DNA of 64,000 nt from Thalassospira profundimaris. GTDB lineage: Bacteria > Pseudomonadota > Alphaproteobacteria > Rhodospirillales > Thalassospiraceae. Made by a program: the position numbers and the translations under genes. Location: contig NZ_JPWH01000023.1 in assembly GCF_003326755.1 (NCBI RefSeq), positions 1 to 64,000 on the forward strand, written 5' to 3'. The notes under the pieces are model-generated. The model was not told the DNA's origin. It saw nothing but the letters and a program-made list of their open reading frames with translations, and made no database searches. Shown in pieces: positions 19,317 through 27,456 of the stretch (the stretch's first letter is position 1; every line of letters starts with the position of its first letter).

Positions 19317-20816
19317 ATGGATCCGGTTTCTTTGGCCGTTGGCGGTGTTGTAGTTTTGGTGGTGTCGCTGGTTTTCAGTGCGCAACTGGTCAAACGGGCG
19401 CGGGAATCCGCCCGGGCGGAAGCGGAATCGCATCAGGCGCTATTGGCGGCCCAGCTTGAACAGGCCGAAGCCACCCGCCGGGATTTGGCAAGTGAACTGG
19501 CGCAACTGCGCGACCGGTTTGATGTGGTTTCTGAAAAACGTGCCATTGCCGAAACCACGGCCAACCGGGTACCGGGGCTGGAAACAGAAATTCGTGAATT
19601 GCGCACATCGCTGGAACATTGGCGGGAAAAAGGGGCGGAGCTGGAAACCGCGCTCGAAAAGGAACGCGAAGCTGCCGAGGAAAAGCTTCAGATGCTCGAT
19701 GATGCGCGGGTCAAGCTGCTTGATAGTTTCAAGGCGCTGTCATCGGATGCCCTGAAGGTCAATAACGACGAATTCATGAAAATGGCCCGCGAAAGTTTCT
19801 CGCGCCTGCAGGAAGGGGCCAAGGGCGACCTTGAAAAACGCCAGCAGGCGATTGATGGCCTGGTGAAGCCGATCAAAGAGCGGCTGGAGGCCTTTGACGT
19901 CAAGGTCAATGAACTTGAAAATTCCCGCAAGCAGGCATATGGCGAGTTGCGTGAACAGGTGGGCTCGCTGGTGGTATCCCAGCAGCGCCTGTCGCGCGAA
20001 ACGCAAACGCTAAGTTCCGCGCTGCGCTCCAGCTCGTCGGTATCGGGCAAGTGGGGTGAATTGCAGCTTAAACGCATTGTCGAACTGGCCGGGATGCTCA
20101 ACCATTGTGACTTTGAAGAACAGTTTCACCTGAAAACCGACGAGGGCGATCAGAAGCCCGATATGGTCATTCATTTGCCCGGCGGCAAAAACATTGTCGT
20201 GGATGCCAAGGCCCCGACATCGGCCTATCTTGAGGCGATTGAGGAAAAATATGACGATGACCGCCGCGAAGCCCTGATGGGGACCTATGTGACCAATGTG
20301 CGCAAGGTGATTGCCGGTCTTTCCAAGAAATCTTACTGGAAGTCTGTCAATTCACCAGAATTTGTTGTGTTGTTTTTGCCAGGTGAAAGCTTTTTTTCCG
20401 CCGCGCTGGAGCGTGACCCCAGCCTGATCGAGGACAGTTTCCGCGACGGGGTGATTTTGGCAACACCCACAACCTTGCTGGGCCTGCTTAAGGCGGTGGC
20501 CTATGGCTGGCGGCAGGAGGCCCTGGCTGATAATGCTCGCGAGATCAGCGAAATTGGTCAGCAATTGTTTGACCGGCTTGGCACGCTTGCCAAAAACTTT
20601 ACCGCAATGGGCAAGTCGCTGGAAGGGACGGTCAAGCATTACAACAAAACGCTGGGATCGCTTGAAAGTTCGGTGCTGGTATCGGCCAAGCGATTGAAGG
20701 AAAAGCAGATTGTAGCCGATGACCGCGAGATTGACCAGCCCGCCCAGTCCGAAACCCATGTGCGCCAGCTTAGCAAGCCGGAACTGACCGCCCATATGCT
20801 TGAAGACAAGAGCTAA
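19317..20816 (+). CDS. rmuC: DNA recombination protein RmuC
   Basis: A 499-residue protein. An N-terminal membrane anchor (about residues 5-25) is followed by a long coiled coil (about residues 25-190). The RmuC nuclease-like domain comes next, with SSVSGKWGELQLKRIVELAGM, the piece IVVDAKAPTSAYLEA, and VVLFLPGESFFSAAL. The DAK motif fits the restriction-endonuclease fold proposed for the family. RmuC limits inversion between short repeats. GTG 19311 lies two codons upstream in frame and is an alternative start. Confidence 0.93.
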   Translation: MDPVSLAVGGVVVLVVSLVFSAQLVKRARESARAEAESHQALLAAQLEQAEATRRDLASELAQLRDRFDVVSEKRAIAETTANRVPGLETEIRELRTSLEHWREKGAELETALEKEREAAEEKLQMLDDARVKLLDSFKALSSDALKVNNDEFMKMARESFSRLQEGAKGDLEKRQQAIDGLVKPIKERLEAFDVKVNELENSRKQAYGELREQVGSLVVSQQRLSRETQTLSSALRSSSSVSGKWGELQLKRIVELAGMLNHCDFEEQFHLKTDEGDQKPDMVIHLPGGKNIVVDAKAPTSAYLEAIEEKYDDDRREALMGTYVTNVRKVIAGLSKKSYWKSVNSPEFVVLFLPGESFFSAALERDPSLIEDSFRDGVILATPTTLLGLLKAVAYGWRQEALADNAREISEIGQQLFDRLGTLAKNFTAMGKSLEGTVKHYNKTLGSLESSVLVSAKRLKEKQIVADDREIDQPAQSETHVRQLSKPELTAHMLEDKS

Positions 20817-20975
20817 CGCCAATCGGGCGGTTGGGCGACGGATTTCTTGACTCCCTCAACGTGCGGTCTTATCTCCAAGGCCAACTTATATTATATTGAA
20901 ATCCTTCCAGCCGTGTTCCTGTGCCTTGCGCGGGCCGGTTTGGACGGTTTCCTGTTTTGACCCGGAAAATCTGAC

Positions 20976-21494
20976 ATGGCCTTGCGCGAAATTCTTATCG
21001 TTCCTGATCCCCGTTTAAAACAGGAATGCGAACCGGTATCCGAGGTGAATGACGAGATTCGCCAGATTCTGGATGATATGCTCGAAACCATGTATGACGC
21101 GCCGGGCATTGGCCTCGCCGGTCCGCAGATTGGCGTGATGAAACGGGTCATTGTGCTTGATGTTTCCGATGACAAGGAAAAACCTGCGCCGATGAAAATG
21201 GTCAACCCGGAAATCATCTGGGAGTCCGAGGATGTCTCGGTTTATCAGGAAGGCTGCCTGTCGATCCCGGAGCAATATGCCGATGTCGAACGCCCGGTCG
21301 AAGTCGGCGTGCGTTACCTTGATGAAAATGGCAAAGAACATGAAATCGAGGCCGATGGCCTGCTGGCAACCTGCATCCAGCATGAAATTGATCATCTCGA
21401 TGGTGTGCTGTTTACCGATTATCTGAGTGCGCTGAAACGCAATATGATCCTGAAAAAGGTCATGAAATTGCAGAAGGCCAAGAAATCGGCCTGA
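20976..21494 (+). CDS. def: Peptide deformylase
   Basis: A 172-residue metalloenzyme that removes the formyl group from new proteins. All three family motifs are intact: GIGLAGPQIG, EGCLSIPE (metal-binding Cys), and QHEIDHLDG (two metal-binding His and the catalytic Glu). The gene usually precedes fmt directly. Here a toxin-antitoxin module on the other strand lies between them. Confidence 0.97.
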   Translation: MALREILIVPDPRLKQECEPVSEVNDEIRQILDDMLETMYDAPGIGLAGPQIGVMKRVIVLDVSDDKEKPAPMKMVNPEIIWESEDVSVYQEGCLSIPEQYADVERPVEVGVRYLDENGKEHEIEADGLLATCIQHEIDHLDGVLFTDYLSALKRNMILKKVMKLQKAKKSA

Positions 21495-21541
21495 TCCTTC
21501 AGGCACTGTCCGGCAGAATACCGGTGTGTATCTGGAGAGGG

Positions 21542-21575
21542 AAAAAACCCCGAAGTTGATGTTCAACTTTCGGGG
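21542..21575 (-). terminator. Terminator of the toxin-antitoxin operon
   Basis: An imperfect inverted repeat (CCCCGAAGTTGA at 21548-21559 against TCAACTTTCGGGG) with one bulge. On the minus strand it is followed by six T (21542-21547). It may also stop transcripts from def. Confidence 0.8.
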
Positions 21576-21602
21576 GCAGTTCAAGTTGCAGGGACGTCTT
21601 TG

Positions 21603-21920
21603 TCAGCTATCGGATAAAGATTTGAGACGTAGTGGTGTTTTGTGTTCGGGAAACTTGACTGTAAGCTCCAGTTCTCCACCGCAGGCTTCGACGAAATTCC
21701 GTAAAGTCGAGAGATACATATCAGTCTGGCGTTCCATCTTGGAAACGGAGGCCTGTTGAATGTTCAAGTGCCTGGCAATGTCATTTTGCACCAAGCCTCT
21801 TAGTTTTCTTAGTTTTTCAAGATTGCTGACTTCTTCCAGGAATGCGTCAGCGCGGGATTCGATGAGCTCGCGGCGTTCTTCGGGGAGCTTCTGTAAAATC
21901 TCACCCAGTTTGCGTGCCAT
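21603..21920 (-). CDS. Helix-turn-helix antitoxin (HigA/XRE family)
   Basis: A 105-residue DNA-binding protein. The XRE-type helix-turn-helix (about residues 42-75) includes LVQNDIARHLNIQQASVSKMERQ, split here as residue range 43-65. It is followed by the beta-hairpin-like end GGELELTVKFP common in HigA-like antitoxins. It should bind and block the toxin encoded just upstream and repress the operon. The order, toxin first and antitoxin second, is that of higBA-type systems. GC content is lower than in the flanking def and fmt. Confidence 0.87.
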   Translation of the reverse strand: MARKLGEILQKLPEERRELIESRADAFLEEVSNLEKLRKLRGLVQNDIARHLNIQQASVSKMERQTDMYLSTLRNFVEACGGELELTVKFPEHKTPLRLKSLSDS

Positions 21921-21965
21921 TGTCTTTACTTCCTCGGTGTCTCAGTTTGTGCAGTGCTGCATAAA

Positions 21966-22316
21966 CTATGATGATAAATAGTTGTCATAACGTTGATCGG
22001 CTGTTGCGATCAATTTTTTGTAAAATCTGTTCTGATTGGTACCGGTCTTGTTGCCTGCTACCAGAATTATGGCGTTGCGTTGTGGATCAAACGCGAATGC
22101 AACTCGCCATGTGCCGCCTTGATAACTGAAGCGGAGCTCTTTCATGTTCGAGTGTTTTGAGCCATTCAGTGTGTCTACATAAGGTCGTCCGATGTTTGGT
22201 CCACCAATTTCAAGTGCGCGGGCCTTGGACAGAATCTCGTTTTGCATATCTTCATCGAATTGGGTGGCGAACTCGTGATCGAACTCGTCACAGAAAATGA
22301 CTGTCCACATTTGCAA
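21966..22316 (-). CDS. RelE/HigB-like toxin
   Basis: A 116-residue toxin of the RelE/ParE superfamily, most likely a ribosome-dependent mRNA endonuclease of the HigB type. Recognisable parts are MKELRFSYQGGTWRVAFAFDP and AIILVAGNKTGTNQNRFYKKLI, with the basic residues and AxD end of this group. The antitoxin gene follows after 45 bases. The operon's promoter should lie in 22317-22440, where a long inverted repeat is found. Confidence 0.87.
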   Translation of the reverse strand: MQMWTVIFCDEFDHEFATQFDEDMQNEILSKARALEIGGPNIGRPYVDTLNGSKHSNMKELRFSYQGGTWRVAFAFDPQRNAIILVAGNKTGTNQNRFYKKLIATADQRYDNYLSS

Positions 22317-22371
22317 TGCCTTAAGAAAAATAGAGTTTTTAAAATATATAGCTATGCTCGAAATATGATGT

Positions 22372-22424
22372 CATAGCCTTTAACGAATATAGCCTTTGAT
22401 GAATTATTCGTCAAGGGCTATATT
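22372..22424. promoter_or_regulatory. Repeat-containing control region upstream of the toxin gene and fmt
   Basis: An inverted repeat with 18-base arms (22386-22403 and 22407-22424, two mismatches, three-base centre). The left arm contains TATAGCCTTTGATGAA, and a near copy CATAGCCTTTAACGAA stands directly before it at 22372-22387. Three similar units in a divergent promoter region suggest an operator for the antitoxin complex. The repeat could also fold as a hairpin. Inferred only. Confidence 0.6.
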
Positions 22425-22521
22425 AAAGTGTAAATTTAGGCATGGCTTGTTATTTCGGCGAGATAGCGCCAAATTGCCGTAAAATACTCCGACAAACACG
22501 ACGATGAATGGACCACCCGTT

Positions 22522-23454
22522 ATGACGAAATTGCGAATCGCCTTTATGGGAACACCGGATTTTGCCCTGGTAGCACTCAAGGAATTGGTGAAGGCAGGTC
22601 ATGACGTGGTGTGTGTCTATTCCCAGCCGCCGCGCCCTGCTGGCCGCGGGCATAAGGAAACGCCAACCCCGGTTCACGCCTGGGCTGCCGATCAGGGGAT
22701 CGAGGTGCGTACCCCCGTTTCATTAAAATCCGATGCCGAAAAGCAGGCCTTTGCCGATTTGAACCTGGATATTGCGGTGGTCGCGGCCTATGGCCTTATT
22801 TTGCCAAAGGCGATTTTGGATGCGCCTAAAATGGGCTGTTTGAACATTCACGCATCCCTGTTGCCGCGCTGGCGCGGGGCAGCGCCGATTCAGCGTGCCA
22901 TTCTGGCGGGGGATGCCAAAACCGGTGTCACCATCATGCAAATGGATGTTGGGCTGGATACCGGCGATATGTTGTTGATGGATGAAATTGCCATTACGCC
23001 GGAAACCTATGCCAGCGGCCTGCATGATGATCTGGCCGATATGGGTGGACGATTGATTGTCGAGGCGCTTGAAAAACTGCCTGCTGGGCAACTAACGGCT
23101 ATTCCCCAGCCAGAAGCGGGCGTGACCTATGCTGCCAAATTGGAAAAAACCGAGGGTAAGCTGGATTTTTCTGATGATGCCGCCCTGCTGGAACGCAAAA
23201 TCCGCGCCTTTACGCCCTGGCCCGGGGCCTATTTTGATTTGGGCAAGGAACGCATCAAGGTGCAGGCGGCCCTGCACATCGTCGATGTCAATGGTCAGCC
23301 TGGCGAGATTTTGGATGACCAACTGACCATTGCGTGTGGCAGCGGTGGTGCCCTGCGCCCGACCCGCATTCAGCGCCCCGGCAAGGCGGCGATGGATACC
23401 GATGCGGTTTTGCGCGGTTATGACAAACTGGCAAAAGGCGTTATCGTTTCCTGA
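22522..23454 (+). CDS. fmt: Methionyl-tRNA formyltransferase
   Basis: A 310-residue cytoplasmic enzyme that formylates initiator Met-tRNA. Visible motifs are [11 protein letters not shown] at the start, [17 protein letters not shown], the folate-binding and catalytic stretch [20 protein letters not shown], and [10 protein letters not shown]. The C-terminal domain follows [14 protein letters not shown] 22522 ([10 protein letters not shown]) fits the family; ATG 22504 would add six residues. It works in sequence with def, which is separated from it by the toxin-antitoxin insert. Confidence 0.96.
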   Translation: MTKLRIAFMGTPDFALVALKELVKAGHDVVCVYSQPPRPAGRGHKETPTPVHAWAADQGIEVRTPVSLKSDAEKQAFADLNLDIAVVAAYGLILPKAILDAPKMGCLNIHASLLPRWRGAAPIQRAILAGDAKTGVTIMQMDVGLDTGDMLLMDEIAITPETYASGLHDDLADMGGRLIVEALEKLPAGQLTAIPQPEAGVTYAAKLEKTEGKLDFSDDAALLERKIRAFTPWPGAYFDLGKERIKVQAALHIVDVNGQPGEILDDQLTIACGSGGALRPTRIQRPGKAAMDTDAVLRGYDKLAKGVIVS

Positions 23455-23523
23455 TATTTCCCGCTATCGTGGCGGCATAGCCCCAATTTGCCAACGGCAA
23501 CCAGTAGCCCCCAGGAATGATCC

Positions 23524-24042
23524 ATGACGGAAATTCGCCTTGCCACCAATCATGATGGTGATCAGATCGGTGATTTGATTGCAAAAGTATTTGCCGAATA
23601 TCCCGGCTGTGTTTTTGACCGGGCGGCAGAATTTCCCGAATTGGACGCGATTGCCGATGATTTCGCCCCGCATGGTGCCATCTGGGTGGCGGAAAATGCT
23701 GACGGGCGGATTATTGGCAGCCTGGGGATAAAGCTTTCCGCTGATCAAACGGTGGCGGAACTGCACAAGGTTTATCTGGATAAATCCAGCCGCGGGCAGG
23801 GCCTTGCCCAGCAGCTATTGGCGGTTGGATGTGACTGGCTTTCGGCACATTATCCCGCCTGCGCGGAACTGGTCTTGTGGACAGACAGTCGTTCTGTCGC
23901 AGCACAATATTTTTATCGCAAATGTGGCTTTGCCCAAACCGACCTGACCCGAGAATTGCATGATCTTAGTCATTCAATTGAATGGCAATTCCGGGCGGAT
24001 GTGGCATCCATTTCGGCTTTCGTGAATGGCAAAACAGCCTGA
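23524..24042 (+). CDS. GNAT-family N-acetyltransferase
   Basis: A 172-residue acetyltransferase. The acetyl-CoA-binding motif is KVYLDKSSRGQGLAQQLL (R-G-x-G-x-A type, near residue 97), followed by AAQYFYRKCGFAQTD of motif B. The substrate is unknown. It lies 69 bases after fmt on the same strand and may be co-transcribed. Its stop codon sits in a terminator hairpin. Confidence 0.88.
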   Translation: MTEIRLATNHDGDQIGDLIAKVFAEYPGCVFDRAAEFPELDAIADDFAPHGAIWVAENADGRIIGSLGIKLSADQTVAELHKVYLDKSSRGQGLAQQLLAVGCDWLSAHYPACAELVLWTDSRSVAAQYFYRKCGFAQTDLTRELHDLSHSIEWQFRADVASISAFVNGKTA

Positions 24043-24060
24043 CCGTTAAGATCAGGCTGT
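24034..24060. terminator. Bidirectional hairpin between convergent GNAT and LysR genes
   Basis: A perfect 9-bp stem (ACAGCCTGA and TCAGGCTGT) with a nine-base loop. The GNAT stop codon (24040-24042) is inside the left arm. On the minus strand the flank is TTTTGCC, so it suits the end of the LysR gene as well. Confidence 0.65.
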
Positions 24061-24075
24061 TGGGGCCGGAATAAT

Positions 24076-25080
24076 CTAGTTGTTTTGCCCTTTGGCGGCG
24101 GCTTCGGGGTTCAGTGCTTTTTGGTTGGTTTGTGCCGGGCGGCCATCTTCGCGGCGCACCGAGCGGGCATCGCGCATGCCCAGTTCCCACGGCGGGACCG
24201 GGGTGAATTTTTCGGCCAGAAAGTCCACAAAGGCGCGGACCTTGGGCGACAGGTGCCGTTTATGCGGATACACTGCCGAAATCCAGGCGCGGTCATGAAT
24301 AAAATCGGTCAGAACCGGGGTTAAGCGACCCGCACGGATGTCTTCATGGACCAGATATTCCGCCAGGCGGGCCATGCCCAGCCCGGCGACAACGGCGGCA
24401 TGAAGCGCATCGCCGTCATTGGCCGAAAAGCTGCCTTGCGCGCGAAAGGACATGTGGCCTTCGGGTGTTTCAAAATGCCAGTCATTGAAACTTTCGCGGG
24501 ATGACAGATGCAAACAGTTATGGTTCACCAGATCCTGCGGCTTGCGCGGAATGCCGTTTTTCTCCAGATAATCCGGCGAGGCGACAATAAAACGCCGGTT
24601 GACGGCATATTTACGGGCAATCAGCGATGAATCCTCAAGTTCGGACAGGCGAATGGCAAGGTCGTAGCCATCATTGACCAGGTCGGTAAATTTATCATCG
24701 AGCCTCAGTTCCACCCGCACATCCGGATACATATTGAGGAATTCCGGGATCAGTGGCACCACCTGGTATTTGGTAAAGGCGACCGATGCGTTAATGCGCA
24801 AGGTCCCACGCGGGGCGGCATAAAGCTGGGTAACAACTTCTTCAGCCTCTTCGATTTCATTGAGAATGGTGCGTGCCCGTTCATAAAAGGCGCGGCCTTC
24901 CTCTGTCAGGCTGAGCTGGCGGGTGGTACGCATCAGCAAACGCGCGCCCAAGCGGTCTTCTAACCGCGAGATATATTTTGATACCGCAGATGGGGACAGG
25001 CGCAAGGCCCGTGCTGCTGCTGAAAAGCTGCCTTCTTCAACAGCATAGACAAAGATTTCCATTTCCGCAGCGCGATCCAT
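24076..25080 (-). CDS. LysR-family transcriptional regulator
   Basis: A 334-residue regulator. The winged helix-turn-helix is at residues about 1-60, with SFSAAARALRLSPSAVSKYISRLEDR. A substrate-binding domain follows (about residues 90-300). The pattern is that of the CrgA/AaeR-like LysR group. The last ~35 residues are polar and probably disordered. It is divergent from a small gene at 25235, which is a possible target. The effector is unknown. Confidence 0.93.
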   Translation of the reverse strand: MDRAAEMEIFVYAVEEGSFSAAARALRLSPSAVSKYISRLEDRLGARLLMRTTRQLSLTEEGRAFYERARTILNEIEEAEEVVTQLYAAPRGTLRINASVAFTKYQVVPLIPEFLNMYPDVRVELRLDDKFTDLVNDGYDLAIRLSELEDSSLIARKYAVNRRFIVASPDYLEKNGIPRKPQDLVNHNCLHLSSRESFNDWHFETPEGHMSFRAQGSFSANDGDALHAAVVAGLGMARLAEYLVHEDIRAGRLTPVLTDFIHDRAWISAVYPHKRHLSPKVRAFVDFLAEKFTPVPPWELGMRDARSVRREDGRPAQTNQKALNPEAAAKGQNN

Positions 25081-25234
25081 CGGCGTTTCCTCAGATCAAG
25101 TTGGTTATTTGTGATCATTTTTCATAAGTAATGTGCATATTGAGGTAATTCCCCTTCGCAGTAAAGAGAATTAGATTGTTTTTCAGACGAGGCGGCGATG
25201 GTGCCGCAGAAAACGAAATTCAAGGAGGTCCGCT

Positions 25235-25420
25235 ATGAGGACGTTTGCTGACATCAAATTGCTGAGCATTGAAACCAGCGAGATCGAAGCTGGCGTGCGC
25301 AAGGGCCAGCAGCTTCGTGCTGAATATATCAGCAGCTTTTTCCGTAACCTTTTCAAAGGTTCCGATGACAAAGCCGGTCGCACCGCGACCCCGGCAGGCA
25401 CTGTTGGTGGCGCAGCCTGA
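25235..25420 (+). CDS. Small conserved-looking protein of unknown function
   Basis: A 61-residue soluble protein. It is believed real because AAGGAGG, a perfect ribosome site, lies 6 bases before the ATG, and a hairpin plus a strong terminator follow. The middle, RKGQQLRAEYISSFFRNLF, forms a likely amphipathic helix. Short alphaproteobacterial proteins with an R-A-E-Y plus LFR pattern are known without clear function, and this one resembles them by eye. It is divergent from the LysR regulator, so it may be regulated by it. Confidence 0.72.
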   Translation: MRTFADIKLLSIETSEIEAGVRKGQQLRAEYISSFFRNLFKGSDDKAGRTATPAGTVGGAA

Positions 25421-25440
25421 TTTTATCAGAACTAAGCCGT

Positions 25441-25459
25441 GAGCGCGCCCTTCGCGCTC
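25441..25459 (+). terminator. GC-rich hairpin after the small gene
   Basis: A perfect 7-bp stem (GAGCGCG and complement) with a CCCTT loop, 20 bases after the stop codon. No T run follows, so it may protect the 3' end of the message instead of stopping transcription. Confidence 0.55.
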
Positions 25460-25522
25460 CGGTATCTACCCGAGTTTTACTGTAGCGTCCTTCCTCCCAA
25501 GTTATGACGCTGTTTTCCCGAC

Positions 25523-25558
25523 TGGCCCGGACACTTTTGTGTTCCGGGCCGTTTTTTT
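25523..25558 (+). terminator. Rho-independent terminator
   Basis: A strong stem (GGCCCGGACAC against GTGTTCCGGGCC, one bulge) followed by seven T (25552-25558). It ends the transcript of the small gene at 25235. Confidence 0.88.
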
Positions 25559-25599
25559 GCGCAAAGCACAAATGCACCCGGTTTTATGCTGTGGTCGTT

Positions 25600-26898
25600 T
25601 CAAGACTGTGAAACCGGCCTTATATGCGGTGGCTGGTAAAATCCCGGTCGTTCCGCCAGCCACGAGAGCAGGGTTGCCACGGCCATGCCGATTACGGTTG
25701 CCAGTAATATGGTCGGTAATGCGACTTGCGCGGCAAATAGCCAGCCATAAATGGGCGGCCCCGCCGAAGATGCCAGGACCATAATCGCCGTCAGGCTGGA
25801 GCGGACAGAGCCGATTTCGCTGATCGGGACCAGATCGGGGACAATGGCGGTGCGGAGCGTGGTGGCGCTACCGGTGGTAAACCCTGCCAGGGCCATATAA
25901 ACGGGGATCATCTGGCCGGTTTCGGCCACTGTCAGCACACCAACCCCGGCCATGAGCGGTAGCAAATGCCAGGGAAACAGCCGTCGTGCCCCGAATTTGT
26001 CAATCAGCGGACCGCTGCCAAAGGCCCCGATCACCGATGTGATCGCAAACAGGGTAAAACCGGCGGCAAACCAGCCCAGATCAATGGATTTCTGGCTGGC
26101 AATGATGGCCTGATGAAAAAACAGTGCGGTCAGCACCAGAGGCTGCCCGGCCAGCATGGGAATGGTCAGCCAGATATAAACCGACTTGAAAAGCCGTGGA
26201 TGCGGGCTGGTTTTATTGGCCGGTGCGGTGTCGTCGGTGGGGCTATTGTGCTGCGATTTGGCGGATGTTTCTGCAGTCTTCTGCGCGGTTGTATCATCTG
26301 CCGGAACAGCCCGAAAACGGGCATTGCCCCGCACCAGCCAGCAGGCCAGCGGTAGCATTACGCCCAAAATGACAATACCCGCGCCGATAAAGGCCGTGCG
26401 CCAGCCAAGGGCGGCAATCAGGCCCAGGAAAAGGGCGGGCATGATGGCCTCGGCCATTGGAAAACCAAAGGCGGCAATGGCGAGTGCGCGGCCCCGGCTG
26501 CGATCAAAATAGCGGGCAATGCTGGTCATGCTGACATGGCTCATTAAGCCTTGCCCGCCAAAACGCAGAATAAACAGTCCGGCAATCAGAACGTAAATAT
26601 TTTCCGCGCCCGATGTGACAAAACAGCCAATTGCCAGAAAAACCATCACCAGCAGGCTGTAACGCAGCATGTCGATCCGGTCGATCATGCGGCCGACAAA
26701 GGGCAGGGCACAGGCGCTGGCAATGGTGATGCCGGCATAAATGTTGGCAAACCCGGTTTCGCTGATGCCCAGGCTTTGTGAAATGAAGGGAACAAATAAC
26801 GCGATTAAAAATGTCTGGCCAAAGGCCGAGCCAAAACTGTGCAAAGCCCCAAACGCCAACGGGCGTGGTGACTGCCGCAAAAGGTGGAAAAACTCCAT
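25600..26898 (-). CDS. MFS transporter
   Basis: A 432-residue inner-membrane carrier with about 12 hydrophobic segments and a polar central loop (about residues 200-240, rich in Thr, Ala and Lys). The loop after helix 2 reads PFVGRMIDRID, matching the GxxxDRxxxR motif, and SRGRALAIAAFGFPMAEAIMPA resembles motif 5. It fits the general MFS group that exports drugs or moves organic acids. The substrate is unknown. The nearest regulator is the LysR gene beyond the small gene. Confidence 0.9.
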   Translation of the reverse strand: MEFFHLLRQSPRPLAFGALHSFGSAFGQTFLIALFVPFISQSLGISETGFANIYAGITIASACALPFVGRMIDRIDMLRYSLLVMVFLAIGCFVTSGAENIYVLIAGLFILRFGGQGLMSHVSMTSIARYFDRSRGRALAIAAFGFPMAEAIMPALFLGLIAALGWRTAFIGAGIVILGVMLPLACWLVRGNARFRAVPADDTTAQKTAETSAKSQHNSPTDDTAPANKTSPHPRLFKSVYIWLTIPMLAGQPLVLTALFFHQAIIASQKSIDLGWFAAGFTLFAITSVIGAFGSGPLIDKFGARRLFPWHLLPLMAGVGVLTVAETGQMIPVYMALAGFTTGSATTLRTAIVPDLVPISEIGSVRSSLTAIMVLASSAGPPIYGWLFAAQVALPTILLATVIGMAVATLLSWLAERPGFYQPPHIRPVSQS

Positions 26899-27044
26899 TT
26901 TAAAACTTACTGGTTTGAGTGTGATAAATAATTCAAATTGTATCGATTCAAATTATCGTCGTCTACTGCCCAACAGAGTAATGTTCACGCATCTGATAGC
27001 GGAATGTTCCGATAGTACCTTGTAAAAGGCTGTTCTGTTAGACC

Positions 27045-27452
27045 TTAGCCGTGATTTTGCGTTGTCACAGTGCCTTGTGGTCCCTCCACATCGCAGGGCC
27101 GGACACTGATCGCGGCTTGCGCCTGCTCACCCAGATCGAGGCAGTCCTTCATTTGCGGGCTGCACACATGCCAGCCGCCGCCTGTCGCCCCGGATGCAGC
27201 CAGGTTGAGTTCCGGTAGCGCACCAAGATGCGGGGTGTAAACCCACCAGTCATTTTTCAAAATCGCGTCGGGCGGGGGTTCCATACCGGCCCCGCCGCCC
27301 TTCACACGGGCTTCTACAATTTTAAGCCCGTCTGGCACGATGTGATAATCCTCCTGCCAGCCGGTATGCTCAACCGAGTGCATCCACGACAATGTAAAGG
27401 CCGTGATGGCGAGGCTGATGGTTTTGCCGGCTGTCAGGATGCAAAGGCCCAT
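27045..27452 (-). CDS. DUF1850-type protein of a TAXI-TRAP transporter
   Basis: About 135 residues. A likely membrane or export segment near the N-terminus (LTAGKTISLAITAFTL) is followed by MHSVEHTGWQEDYHI, which resembles the SVE--W---Y pattern of DUF1850. It lies 4 bases after the fused TRAP permease. DUF1850 proteins are regularly encoded beside TAXI-type TRAP transporters, but their role is unknown. ATG 27452 was chosen over a longer frame from 27530 that overlaps the permease. Confidence 0.78.
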   Translation of the reverse strand: MGLCILTAGKTISLAITAFTLSWMHSVEHTGWQEDYHIVPDGLKIVEARVKGGGAGMEPPPDAILKNDWWVYTPHLGALPELNLAASGATGGGWHVCSPQMKDCLDLGEQAQAAISVRPCDVEGPQGTVTTQNHG

Positions 27453-27456
27453 GTGA

